Below are positions 8,915-17,494 of a stretch of 64,000 bases of DNA, piece after piece. Below the pieces are notes generated by a model. It did not search any database. It had not been told where the DNA came from and saw only the letters and a program-made list of their open reading frames with translations. The stretch is from Pelosinus sp. IPA-1 (GTDB lineage Bacteria; Bacillota; Negativicutes; DSM-13327), in assembly GCF_030269905.1 (NCBI RefSeq), contig NZ_BSVC01000006.1:124001-188000 (forward strand). The letters are read 5' to 3'. A program made the translations under genes and the position numbers. Numbering within the stretch: the first letter of the stretch is position 1; every line of letters starts with the position of its first letter.

Positions 8915-9424
8915 ATGAGCTCATCGTCCAGAATCTTAACACGTACAGCATTGCTGCTGGCTCTTGTTTTGCTGTTTCAATCCTTACGGTTGGTGATTCC
9001 CATCTCGCCATTTTTATCGACATTTTTAATTGGCACCTTGATAAATAGTTGTTTGCTAATTGCTGTTGAAATGGTAGGGGGAGGACCGGCTTTGGTGATC
9101 GTGTTCTTAACACCAGTGGTGGCATATTTTCAACAAGTATTGCCTCTTCCCATTTTTATTCTGCCTGTGGCATTAGGGAATGCTATTTATATTGGCATAT
9201 TTTTAATGGGAAAACATTGGAAATATTGGATGAGTATTAGTGTTGCTGCTGCATGCAAAGCTGCATTTATGTATTTGGCTTTTAGTTGGTTGCTTACACT
9301 GGTAGAAATTCCTGCTAAAATAGCCATTGGATTGCTGTTTGCTATGAGTTGGCCTCAATTTGTCACAGGATTACTTGGCGGATTATTAGCTGACATTATA
9401 AAAAAGCGTTTGAAATTGCTGTAA
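8915..9424 (+). CDS. ECF transporter S component-like membrane protein
   Basis: 169 aa with five to six hydrophobic helices and an Arg-rich N-terminus (SSSSRILTRTALLLALVLLF), which fits the vitamin/cofactor-binding S component of energy-coupling-factor importers. A conserved-looking PISPFLSTFLIGTLINSCLL follows helix 1. The ligand cannot be named, and no ATPase or T subunit is in the window, so it would depend on a shared module elsewhere. No riboswitch is visible upstream. Its final codons form the left arm of a terminator. Confidence 0.65.
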   Translation: MSSSSRILTRTALLLALVLLFQSLRLVIPISPFLSTFLIGTLINSCLLIAVEMVGGGPALVIVFLTPVVAYFQQVLPLPIFILPVALGNAIYIGIFLMGKHWKYWMSISVAAACKAAFMYLAFSWLLTLVEIPAKIAIGLLFAMSWPQFVTGLLGGLLADIIKKRLKLL

Positions 9425-9446
9425 AAACAATTTCAAACGCTTTTTT
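9401..9446. terminator. Terminator built from the end of the ECF-like gene
   Basis: AAAAAGCGTTTGAAATTG (9401-9418) is perfectly complementary to 9428-9445, an 18-bp stem with a 9-nt loop. The coding sequence ends inside the loop (TAA 9422-9424). A- and T-runs on both sides make it bidirectional, so it also serves the convergent metallopeptidase gene. Confidence 0.9.
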
Positions 9447-9461
9447 CATATGAAAGTTGAA

Positions 9462-10208
9462 CTATAAGATGGTCATGAGTAACCTTCCGTTCGTGCGTAG
9501 CCATGTGCGGTGCTCTTTATAATTGGGGGAGTATTTTTCAACCTCTCGCCAAAACGAGTCAGAGTGATTCAGTATACGCAAATGGCAAAGCTCATGAATG
9601 ACTAAATAATCAACGACTTCAGGTGGTGCCATAATGATTCGCCAGTTATAATTAACGTTTCCTCTAGAAGAACAGCTGCCCCAACGGGTCTTTTGCTCCT
9701 TGATGGTAATACGCTTTGGAGATACCTTAATTTGAGCGGACCAGAAAGTTGTTTTTTCGGTTAAGATGTTTATAGCGGAGTCAATATACCATTCTTTTAA
9801 TAGTGAGTATGACAGGCTATCCAAATCGGCCGCTGGGAGGGGAGGGAGCTCCAATAGGATTTGATCCTCCTCTAGATGCACAGCAGGTCGGTGGTTCTCC
9901 TTTATGATAAAGGTAAGGGTATGGGGGGTTCCTAAATACAGGATACTAGCATTATGGCTAATAGATTTGTTGATTGGATTAGATGCCACTGTTGTTAATT
10001 TTGAAATTTGGGTTATAATCCATTTTGTCTTTTTAAATATTATCTTTTCAATTTCCTCAACTGGAAAGTGTGTAGGGGCAGTAATATTTAGATGATTTAC
10101 AGATGTTAGTTTTAACTGAATGGATTTGCGGTTTTTCTGGTAACGGATAGTATACGTAATTGGCTGGTTTTCAATAAGAATTGTATTCATAGAATTAGAA
10201 TTAGACAT
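9462..10208 (-). CDS. YgjP/DUF45 zinc metallopeptidase-like protein
   Basis: About 248 aa from the ATG at 10208. Longer readings upstream run through a tRNA gene and its terminator and are rejected. The C-terminal half carries the gluzincin-like motif VIHELCHLRILNHSDSFWRE, with HELCH and a downstream H-x5-W as zinc ligands and EKYSPNYKEHRTWL following. KEQKTRWGSCSSRG is the other family landmark. YgjP-type proteins are presumed cytosolic peptidases of unknown substrate. No clear ribosome site precedes the chosen ATG, so the exact start is uncertain. Confidence 0.82.
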   Translation of the reverse strand: MSNSNSMNTILIENQPITYTIRYQKNRKSIQLKLTSVNHLNITAPTHFPVEEIEKIIFKKTKWIITQISKLTTVASNPINKSISHNASILYLGTPHTLTFIIKENHRPAVHLEEDQILLELPPLPAADLDSLSYSLLKEWYIDSAINILTEKTTFWSAQIKVSPKRITIKEQKTRWGSCSSRGNVNYNWRIIMAPPEVVDYLVIHELCHLRILNHSDSFWREVEKYSPNYKEHRTWLRTNGRLLMTIL

Positions 10209-10227
10209 TGTAAAGAAGGAATCCTGC

Positions 10228-10266
10228 AAAAAAAAAGCTTTCAATTTTTCTGAAAAATTGAAAGCT
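10228..10266 (-). terminator. Terminator of the downstream tRNA-Leu(CAA) copy
   Basis: On the minus strand AGCTTTCAATTTTTC pairs with GAAAAATTGAAAGCT and runs into nine T. It sits 10 nt past the tRNA 3' end. Confidence 0.85.
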
Positions 10267-10275
10267 CTAATATAC

Positions 10276-10361
10276 TGGTGCCGAAGGCCGGACTCGAACC
10301 GGCACGTGGAGTACACGTCTGATTTTGAGTCAGGTGCGTCTGCCAATTCCGCCACTTCGGC
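10276..10361 (-). tRNA. tRNA-Leu (anticodon CAA), copy 1
   Basis: 86 nt including an encoded CCA. The acceptor GCCGAAG pairs with CTTCGGC, a long variable arm marks a class II tRNA, and the anticodon loop CUCAAAA gives CAA. The T-loop GGTTCGAGTCC is intact. The sequence is identical to the copy at 10493-10578. Confidence 0.96.
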
Positions 10362-10450
10362 ACGTTTTAGGTTGAACTCTTGGCCCAACAAACAATATAT
10401 TAACATAATAGATAGTTATTGTCAAGTATCTAGTTTTAGAAAAGAAAAAT

Positions 10451-10483
10451 AAAAAAGACTTTAACACAAACATGTAAAGTCTT
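10451..10483 (-). terminator. Terminator of the upstream tRNA-Leu(CAA) copy
   Basis: AAGACTTTA/TAAAGTCTT on the minus strand, 11-nt loop, followed by TTTTT. It separates the two identical tRNA genes. Confidence 0.8.
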
Positions 10484-10492
10484 ATAAAATAC

Positions 10493-10578
10493 TGGTGCCG
10501 AAGGCCGGACTCGAACCGGCACGTGGAGTACACGTCTGATTTTGAGTCAGGTGCGTCTGCCAATTCCGCCACTTCGGC
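10493..10578 (-). tRNA. tRNA-Leu (anticodon CAA), copy 2
   Basis: An exact duplicate of the 10276-10361 gene, CCA included. The flanks differ except for a few bases before the CCA end, and each copy has its own terminator, so this is a tandem gene duplication rather than an assembly repeat within one unit. Confidence 0.96.
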
Positions 10579-10767
10579 ACATTTTAAGTTTTGCTATCAG
10601 GTGGTGGCCCACCGGACAAGTAGTATATTATCATGATTCTAATAAAGATGTCAAGAAGATTTTTATGGAAGAAACATAATCAAAAAAATCTTAATAACAA
10701 TTAGTATAAATACATAATTCCAGGGAATAATTGTACCATATATGGAAGAACGAGGAGGATGTAAATT

Positions 10768-11130
10768 ATGGCAACGAAGATGGGGCCTTTACCCATAAAA
10801 AAGGTTATGTTTAATAGCAAGGTTGCGAACGATGATGGAGAATATGAATTTATTATTGATTGTGAATCTGTTTATTTTGATGTAGGATATGACAATGAAG
10901 GTAATTTACAGTTTGTTGATCAGTATTTTTACACGGAGCGCCATTCTCACGGGGATATAAATTACGCTTTAGAGCAAGAAGACTTACTAAGTGTTGATGA
11001 TACTGATTTCCCAGTGAAAAGTTATTTGTTAGCGAAGCAGGAAAATGGGAATGAATGGCTGCGTTTTCACGCAGTAGTACCAAAGACAGTTGATCCTGGA
11101 TATTTCCACCAAAAATACATTGGTGAATAA
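10768..11130 (+). CDS. Hypothetical protein, 120 aa
   Basis: The start follows GAGGAGG with good spacing, and the codon pattern is ordinary. The protein is acidic and mostly beta-like, with a Tyr/Phe-rich middle (DESVYFDVGYDN-type region, then YFYTERHSHGD) and no membrane segment or signal peptide. I do not recognise the family. It is monocistronic, between the tRNA-Leu pair and an orphan kinase, with its own terminator. Confidence 0.75.
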   Translation: MATKMGPLPIKKVMFNSKVANDDGEYEFIIDCESVYFDVGYDNEGNLQFVDQYFYTERHSHGDINYALEQEDLLSVDDTDFPVKSYLLAKQENGNEWLRFHAVVPKTVDPGYFHQKYIGE

Positions 11131-11166
11131 ACCTAGAATTAAATTATTTTGATTGTGCCCTGTTTT

Positions 11167-11194
11167 AGAGGTGGTTTTAATGACCGCCTCTTTT
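11167..11194 (+). terminator. Intrinsic terminator
   Basis: GAGGTGGT (11168-11175) pairs with ACCGCCTC (11183-11190, one G-T pair), followed by TTTTG. Confidence 0.75.
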
Positions 11195-11308
11195 GTTGTT
11201 TGTAACGTATTAAAAATGTAATTATATGGAAAATAACATAAAAAATGTAATAAAATGGTAAAAGAATAAAACAATTAGAACTAGAACATTTTGCAATGCA
11301 GTTATAAA

Positions 11309-11398
11309 TGTCGAATAAGGTAACAAAGAGAATAGAGGAGAGACTTGTTAAATCAAGGGGGAGCAAAAAAGGGTAAGGATATTCGACAGCAAATGCTT
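11309..11398 (+). promoter_or_regulatory. Candidate Spo0A boxes before the histidine kinase
   Basis: TGTCGAA at 11309-11315 and its reverse complement TTCGACA at 11392-11398 both match the core 0A box exactly. A near match, TGTCGCA, lies about 20 nt further on. The otherwise empty 330-nt AT-rich gap between 11195 and 11522 holds no gene that I can see. Confidence 0.5.
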
Positions 11399-11522
11399 GT
11401 TTTCCTTAGTATTATGTCGCAATTTTACGAAAAGAACTTAGTCTAATTTAGCAGGAGTTACAATTATTTACAAGAATATTATGTATCACTTTAATAAAGT
11501 AGAAAAAGGGAGATGGCGGAAT

Positions 11523-12662
11523 ATGTATCTGGCAGCAGCTTCTCAAAATAGAGTAGTACACTTAGTGAGAGAAGATGAATACAAAGAATATTTTGAGTCA
11601 ACAACAAATGGAATTTTACACTTAGATAATAACATGCGGATAAAAAGCTTGAACCGTGAGGCAGAAAGAATCGGTGGTGTAGACCGTTCGAATGTAATAG
11701 GAAAGCGGGTAGAGGTTGTATTTCAAAAGTTTGGTGAGCAGTTTTTAAAGATTTTTGATACCTCAGACTTTGAAGATATTAAAACATCGAATCTTAGTTT
11801 GAAGGTGAATGAACAGGTTATTTACGTGCATACAGATGCGTTAAAACTCATGGATTCATCAGGCGTATTCAATGGTATGATTGTCATTCTACAAGATGTA
11901 TCCGCAGTCAGGGCAGCTATAAAGCAAATACAGACTACTCAGATGCTTGTTTCATTAGGTGAATTAGCTGCTGGGGTAGCCCATCATGTACGAACTCCCC
12001 TAACCACAATTAGTGGATATTTGCAAGTAATGTTAGGGCGTATTGATGATGATAAATATACGGTACGTCGTGATGTATTAGAAACTTTATTAGGTGAGGT
12101 CTCCTATATCAATGATGTAGTAAAAGAGTTGATTTTATTTGCAAAACCTCCAGTACAAAAGGAACCGGATGTTGATATTAATCGTTTGCTGGAAGATGCC
12201 CTTCGATTAGTCTTTAAAGAGATAGGTGGAGAAAAGATTGATATAAATAAAGAACTAGTAAAAAATCTTCCAACCATTATCGCAGATAACAATCTTATTA
12301 AGCAAGCTGTGATGAATATTATGCAAAATGCTATAGAATCCATGGATGGAGAAGGGGTATTAGGTATAAAAACCTGGATGAATGCAGAGCTAAGTATGCT
12401 AGTAATTGCAATAAATGATACTGGGGCAGGAGTGACACCTGAGATAATGTCTCGAATCTTTGAACCTTTTTATACTACTAAATTGGACAGGGTAGGATTG
12501 GGACTGCCGATTGCTAATCGTATTATTGTGGAGCATGGTGGGTTTGTTAACGTTAGTTCTGGGGAAAAGGGCGGTACAAAAGTACATATTTATTTGCCAA
12601 TCGTTGATGATTGCACAAATCGTCTAGCGGTAATACATCAACAAATTCTAAACTTACAATAG
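11523..12662 (+). CDS. Orphan cytosolic PAS sensor histidine kinase
   Basis: 380 aa from ATG 11523 (GGGAG 10 nt upstream); an ATG at 11481 lacks a ribosome site. No membrane segment is present, so sensing is cytosolic. A PAS domain spans about 20-130 (NGILHLDNNMRIKSLNREAE). The phosphoacceptor helix reads AAGVAHHVRTPLTTISGY with His in AHHVR. The ATPase domain has N box IMQNAIESM, G1 NDTGAGV, F box FEPFYTTK and G2 GLGLPIA. No response regulator is adjacent. Together with the upstream 0A boxes, this fits kinases that feed the Spo0A phosphorelay, which is an inference. Confidence 0.9.
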   Translation: MYLAAASQNRVVHLVREDEYKEYFESTTNGILHLDNNMRIKSLNREAERIGGVDRSNVIGKRVEVVFQKFGEQFLKIFDTSDFEDIKTSNLSLKVNEQVIYVHTDALKLMDSSGVFNGMIVILQDVSAVRAAIKQIQTTQMLVSLGELAAGVAHHVRTPLTTISGYLQVMLGRIDDDKYTVRRDVLETLLGEVSYINDVVKELILFAKPPVQKEPDVDINRLLEDALRLVFKEIGGEKIDINKELVKNLPTIIADNNLIKQAVMNIMQNAIESMDGEGVLGIKTWMNAELSMLVIAINDTGAGVTPEIMSRIFEPFYTTKLDRVGLGLPIANRIIVEHGGFVNVSSGEKGGTKVHIYLPIVDDCTNRLAVIHQQILNLQ

Positions 12663-12778
12663 GGCTTACAAGTTGAACTACCTTTTTAATAATAGGAATT
12701 TTTATATCCTGTCATATACACAGAGCATTCTTCATATACGTTTATTGTTGTTTAATTTTTAATGAAGAAGGGATGTCT

Positions 12779-13702
12779 GTGTTTTGTTTTCTAAAGAAAG
12801 TAGTCTGTCTAATTTGTTTATTGTTACTCATAGTGATACCAGTATCTGCAGAACAGATACGTTCACCGCAAGTAATTGTGAACTTACCGAGCCGCACCTT
12901 GCAATTATATTCAGGTACTGCGTTTATTAAAGAATATCCAGTGGCAATTGGTAAACCTTCTACTCCGACTCCTTTAGGGAGCTATACTATTACGAGTAAG
13001 GAAAAAAATCCAACTTGGATTCCTCCTGGGCGTGGTTATGTGGTAGAATCTGGCCCAGATAATCCACTAGGATACAGATGGATGGAATTCCTGCCGCTAT
13101 ATGGTATTCATGGAACGAATGCTCCCTGGACAATTGGGATGGCTGTATCTAACGGGTGTATACGGATGAAGGAGGAGGATGCAGAAGAATTATTTGAAGT
13201 TGTAAAATATGGTACTCCGGTAAAGATAACCTATGAACGTATTAAAATAAATGTTGATAGTCAAGGGCAGGCATCCATCGGAATCTTTCCCGACCTGTAT
13301 GGTTATCAGAGCCTTTCAATTGCAAATGTAGATGATAAACTAGCTGAATATGGTTTTAAAGGTTTTGTAAGCGAAACGGTTTTGTTATCAATGCTTAGAG
13401 GGGAAACAGGTAAACAAGTGCCATTTGCCAAAATTCACACTTTACGTGTCAACGATAAAACTTTGCGGGAAAAGGCGATAACGGTTGATGATGCAACCTA
13501 TGTACCCGCATGGGCAGTTGCTGTTGCATGTAATAGTAACATTGTTTGGGATGAACAAAAACAGCTAATATGGAAAGGGAAACGTGGAATTAACGGTGTG
13601 ATAAAAGGTGATATTATATATAGTAAAGTTGAAGAAATTTCATCGTTATTTGGTCTAGAGTCAATTTTAAAAGAAGATAATTCATTAGAAATGAAGGACT
13701 GA
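12779..13702 (+). CDS. Exported L,D-transpeptidase (YkuD family) with C-terminal stalk-like domain
   Basis: 307 aa from GTG 12779 (AAGGGA 6 nt upstream; the ATG at 12773 touches it). A signal peptide with a Leu/Ile core ends near VSA. The YkuD domain (about 30-150) has PTPLGSYTI, YGIHGTNAPW and the catalytic SNGCIRM cysteine motif. It should make 3-3 peptidoglycan cross-links or attach proteins to the wall in the periplasm. Residues ~165-305 resemble a copper-amine-oxidase-N-like repeat domain (KIHTLRVNDKTLREKAITVD), common in exported Firmicute proteins. CATATA stretches upstream hint at a sporulation promoter, but weakly. Confidence 0.9.
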   Translation: MFCFLKKVVCLICLLLLIVIPVSAEQIRSPQVIVNLPSRTLQLYSGTAFIKEYPVAIGKPSTPTPLGSYTITSKEKNPTWIPPGRGYVVESGPDNPLGYRWMEFLPLYGIHGTNAPWTIGMAVSNGCIRMKEEDAEELFEVVKYGTPVKITYERIKINVDSQGQASIGIFPDLYGYQSLSIANVDDKLAEYGFKGFVSETVLLSMLRGETGKQVPFAKIHTLRVNDKTLREKAITVDDATYVPAWAVAVACNSNIVWDEQKQLIWKGKRGINGVIKGDIIYSKVEEISSLFGLESILKEDNSLEMKD

Positions 13703-13877
13703 AAAACGCTAATTCATCATCACCAATACAAAAAACGCTGTTGTCGGATATGAGTTAATTTGTCGCCATTTTATAGAGGGCTTATCTTTTATGGAGTATG
13801 TCGCTTATATAAATCTAAGCCCTAGATAAATAGAAATTGATTATTTGGCGTAAGATAGATATAGACTATATGGAAAT

Positions 13878-13906
13878 AAAAAGAGATCTGAAAATGATCT
13901 CTTTTT
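13878..13906. terminator. Bidirectional terminator before polA
   Basis: AAAAAGAGATC/GATCTCTTTTT with a 7-nt loop. In the 300-nt gap before polA there is also an AGGGCTTA/TAAGCCCT pair near 13776-13823 of unknown meaning, and nothing else that I recognise. Confidence 0.8.
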
Positions 13907-14002
13907 ATTTTACTATTATAAAAAAGAAAAAATTAAAGGGATTCTGTCATATTTAGCAAAATATAATATAGTTTAAATCTATTATTTAAGGTGGTAAAGC
14001 AT

Positions 14003-16627
14003 ATGCCTGGAAATTTTATAATTATTGATGGAAGTAGTTTGGTACATAGGGCGTTTTACGCATTACCCTTATTAACTACAGCAAGTGGACAATATACAAA
14101 TGCAGTTTATGGTTTTACAACTATGATGGTAAAATTATTAGGGGAACTTAAACCAGATTTTATGGTCGTAGCTTTTGATAAAGGGAAAATCACGTTTCGT
14201 AATGATGCGTATGCTGAATATAAAGCCCATCGTAAACCGACTCCAGGGGAGTTGTCAGAACAGTTTCCCTTGGCGAAAGAGGTACTGGATGCCTTTGGTA
14301 TCCGAGTAATTGAAGAAGCTGGATATGAGGCAGATGACATTATTGGAACGTTGGCTGCTAAGGCGGGACAAGCAGGGCATAAAGTGACTATCGTTACCGG
14401 TGATCGTGACGCATTACAACTAATTTCCCCTAGTACCCGAGTCATGTTGACGAAAAAAGGTATTTCTGAAATGGAAACCTTTGACAGAGATGCTTTTAAA
14501 GCGAAATATTGTGTAACTCCCGAGCAGCAAATTGATATTAAGGGCTTGATGGGAGATGCTTCTGATAATATCCCAGGTGTCCCAGGTGTCGGTGAAAAGA
14601 CGGCAGTAAAGTTAATTGCTGAGTTTGGCTCTATTGAGAATGTTCTCGAAAACATAGATTGTATTTCCGGGAAAAAACTGCAAGAAAACTTGCGTAACAA
14701 TAAAGAAATTGCTTTATTATCGAAAAAGTTAGCAACAATTGTTTGTGATATGCCCTTAGAGTTTTCTACGGAGAGTTTTGAATTCCACCCTGATGTTGCC
14801 AAAGTAAAAGAATTGTTTGCTAAATTTGAATTTAGAACCTTACTAGGCAAGGTTGACAGTATATTTCCAGGAAACGAACAACAAGGTATAGTTGAGGTAG
14901 AATGTCTGCCTGAAGTTACTGCTTTAACTGACAATAATGAGCTTAGGATCCTTGTGGATAAGGTGCGAGAAGCTGGCGTGCTAGAATTCTACCCAATCAT
15001 TACAGGAAAACTACCTGCAATTATAATGCAGGGGTTGTCTGTGATTTTCGACGACAAGGTAGTATATGTACCAGCCTCGATAGAAGGCTGGCAGGAGATG
15101 TTAGATCTATTTGCTGATGCATCAGTGATGAAAATTACACACGATGCTAAGGTTCTATATAATGCTTGTGCTAGAATGGAGACTTCATTAAATGGCCTTG
15201 TTTTTGACACGATATTAGCAGCTTATCTTTTGGATCCGACAGCCAGTGAATATTCCCTTGCTATGTTGAAAGAAAAGTACCTTGGACGGCCAAATACAAT
15301 TCAGTGGAATAAAATGTACTATGAACCTGTTTTTGCTGTATGGGCTGTTGAAGTCATACATGAAATTTATCCTTTGCTAAGACAAGGGCTAATAGAGAAT
15401 GAACTGATTACCTTGTTTGATGAGGTAGAACTTCCTTTGGTAGAAGTTTTATCTGTAGTAGAAAACTATGGAATTAAGGTAGACAAAGAATATTTAGAAA
15501 TCATGTCTGCTGAGATTGGGACTAAAATTAATCAGCTACTTTCTGAAGTTCATTGCTCAGCCGGTGAAGTTTTTAATGTAAATTCACCAAAACAACTTGG
15601 TACTATATTATTTGATAAGTTACAGTTGCCTGTAATGAAAAAAACAAAAACGGGATACTCTACTGATGCAGAGGTATTGGAGAAATTAGCAGGACAGCAT
15701 GCTATTATTGATACAATCTTAGAATATCGGATGCTGACAAAATTAAAGTCGACCTATTTGGACGGAATGATCGGTTTAATTAGTCCAGATACAGGACGTA
15801 TCCATACGACTTTCAATCAAATGGTGACAGCTACTGGTAGGCTCAGCAGTTCGGAACCTAATCTACAAAACATACCGATACGAACGGAAATTGGTAGGAA
15901 GATACGAGAACTTTTTGTACCTGATGAAGGATTTGATTGTATTATGACTGCTGACTATTCTCAAATTGAACTTAGGGTGTTAGCTGATATGTCTGGTGAT
16001 GAGAATATGATCGAGGCCTTTGCCCAGAATCAAGATGTTCATACTCGTACAGCCTCCGAAGTTTTTGAAGTACCTATGTCTGAAGTTACACCTGAGTTGC
16101 GCTCAAGGGCGAAAGCTGTAAACTTTGGCATCGTTTATGGAATTAGTGATTATGGCTTATCACGAGATACTGGCGTTAGCCGTAAAGAGGCAGGTCAATA
16201 TATTGAGAATTATTTTGCAAAATATCATGGTGTTAAAGCATATATGGACAAAATGGTAAGTGATGCACATAAACAAGGGTATGTGACCACTTTATTGGGG
16301 CGCCGTCGTTATTTGCCTGATATTAATAGCAAGAATTTTAACCAACGATCTTTTGCGGAACGTACTGCGATGAATACTCCCATACAAGGGACAGCGGCAG
16401 ATATTATAAAAAAGGCTATGGTGGATGTATACCGAGCCTTGCGAAAAGCGAATTTACAGAGTCGTATTTTGCTGCAGGTACACGATGAACTAGTGCTAGA
16501 AGTTCTTGCTTGTGAAGCGGAACAAGTAGCTAAAATAGTAAAAGATGCAATGGAGCAAAGTGTGACCTTGCGAGTACCTTTAGTAGTAGATGTAAATGTA
16601 GGGAAAAATTGGGCTAGTGCAAAGTAG
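14003..16627 (+). CDS. polA: DNA polymerase I
   Basis: 874 aa from ATG 14003 (AAGGTGG 8 nt upstream; the in-frame GTG 13991 is part of that site). It fills gaps and removes RNA primers during repair and lagging-strand synthesis. The 5'-nuclease domain (1-290) has IIDGSSLVHRAFYALP, DDIIGTLA and GLMGDASDNIPGVPGVGEKT. The polymerase domain has TATGRLSSSEPNLQNIP, DYSQIELRVLA and LLQVHDELVLEV. The middle domain lacks the DxE metal ligands of the proofreading exonuclease (the strand reads EFYPIITGK), as in Bacillus-type enzymes. It is the first gene of the polA-mutM-coaE-transglycosylase group. Confidence 0.97.
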   Translation: MPGNFIIIDGSSLVHRAFYALPLLTTASGQYTNAVYGFTTMMVKLLGELKPDFMVVAFDKGKITFRNDAYAEYKAHRKPTPGELSEQFPLAKEVLDAFGIRVIEEAGYEADDIIGTLAAKAGQAGHKVTIVTGDRDALQLISPSTRVMLTKKGISEMETFDRDAFKAKYCVTPEQQIDIKGLMGDASDNIPGVPGVGEKTAVKLIAEFGSIENVLENIDCISGKKLQENLRNNKEIALLSKKLATIVCDMPLEFSTESFEFHPDVAKVKELFAKFEFRTLLGKVDSIFPGNEQQGIVEVECLPEVTALTDNNELRILVDKVREAGVLEFYPIITGKLPAIIMQGLSVIFDDKVVYVPASIEGWQEMLDLFADASVMKITHDAKVLYNACARMETSLNGLVFDTILAAYLLDPTASEYSLAMLKEKYLGRPNTIQWNKMYYEPVFAVWAVEVIHEIYPLLRQGLIENELITLFDEVELPLVEVLSVVENYGIKVDKEYLEIMSAEIGTKINQLLSEVHCSAGEVFNVNSPKQLGTILFDKLQLPVMKKTKTGYSTDAEVLEKLAGQHAIIDTILEYRMLTKLKSTYLDGMIGLISPDTGRIHTTFNQMVTATGRLSSSEPNLQNIPIRTEIGRKIRELFVPDEGFDCIMTADYSQIELRVLADMSGDENMIEAFAQNQDVHTRTASEVFEVPMSEVTPELRSRAKAVNFGIVYGISDYGLSRDTGVSRKEAGQYIENYFAKYHGVKAYMDKMVSDAHKQGYVTTLLGRRRYLPDINSKNFNQRSFAERTAMNTPIQGTAADIIKKAMVDVYRALRKANLQSRILLQVHDELVLEVLACEAEQVAKIVKDAMEQSVTLRVPLVVDVNVGKNWASAK

Positions 16628-16649
16628 GAGTTAAAGCAGGAGGACAATT

Positions 16650-17474
16650 ATGCCAGAAATGCCAGAAGTGGAAATTGTTCGACGTACTCTTGTCGACAAA
16701 GTAGCTGGAAGGACAATTAAGGAAGTAGAATTTTTGTTGGCCCGACTAGTGAAATGGCCTTCGCCTGGTGAATTTCAGGCGGTGCTAACAAATCGGAAAA
16801 TTATAACGCTAACTAGACGAGGGAAATACTTATTATTTCATTTAGATGATGGACAAGTGTTAGTCATCCATCTTCGCATGACAGGACGATTGCAATACAT
16901 TCGTACTGGCATGGAGAAGGACAAATTTACTCGTATCATATTTAAGTTGGATAATGGTGATTTGCTTATCTATGCAGATACGCGTACATTAGGAACCTTA
17001 TATTTAATGCCAATGGATGAATTATGGCGTATTTCGGGACTCGCTACCATGGGGCCAGAACCTTTGACGCCTGAATTTTCACTTGATTATTTAAAGAATA
17101 TGTTAAAAAAACATCATGGCAAAATTAAGGCTATTTTGTTAAATCAAAAATATATAGGTGGTTTAGGTAATATTTATGTAGATGAAAGCATAGCGATTGC
17201 CGGTATTCATCCGGAACGTATTGCTAGCAGTTTGAGTGAAAGTGAAAATGAAAAATTATATCATGCAATTAATAAAGTAATAGCCGATGGCATAGAACAC
17301 GGTGGTACTACATTCCGAGATTATCGTGATGGGATTGGCAGAAGTGGCACTCATCAACACCATCTTATCGTATATGGACGTAAAGGAGAGCCATGCCTCA
17401 CCTGTGGTATCCCAATTGTATGGAAAGAGGTATCGGGTCGTGGAAGTCACTTTTGTCCTAAATGCCAAGGCTAG
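16650..17474 (+). CDS. mutM: Formamidopyrimidine-DNA glycosylase
   Basis: 274 aa. It removes 8-oxoguanine and formamidopyrimidines and nicks the abasic site. The N-terminal MPEMPEVEIVRRTL supplies the catalytic proline after Met removal and the conserved Glu. LDQ-type helix NQKYIGGLGNIYVDE is followed by the C-terminal zinc finger CLTC(x15)CPKC, spanning about residues 250-271. AGGAGG precedes the ATG, 22 nt after the polA stop, so it is co-transcribed with polA; coupling of the two repair functions is common in Firmicutes. Confidence 0.97.
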   Translation: MPEMPEVEIVRRTLVDKVAGRTIKEVEFLLARLVKWPSPGEFQAVLTNRKIITLTRRGKYLLFHLDDGQVLVIHLRMTGRLQYIRTGMEKDKFTRIIFKLDNGDLLIYADTRTLGTLYLMPMDELWRISGLATMGPEPLTPEFSLDYLKNMLKKHHGKIKAILLNQKYIGGLGNIYVDESIAIAGIHPERIASSLSESENEKLYHAINKVIADGIEHGGTTFRDYRDGIGRSGTHQHHLIVYGRKGEPCLTCGIPIVWKEVSGRGSHFCPKCQG

Positions 17475-17494
17475 GATAGGTTGGAGGCGGTTAC

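Noticed and set aside
10209-10406. N-terminal extension of the YgjP-like protein, and minus-strand ORF 10330-10572
   Set aside because: They translate through tRNA-Leu genes and a terminator.
10276-10578. Tandem tRNA-Leu copies as attachment-site duplication
   Set aside because: No integrase or cargo lies between them; each is a full tRNA gene with its own terminator.
14989-15210. Functional proofreading domain in polA
   Set aside because: The first metal-binding DxE motif is missing in the middle domain.
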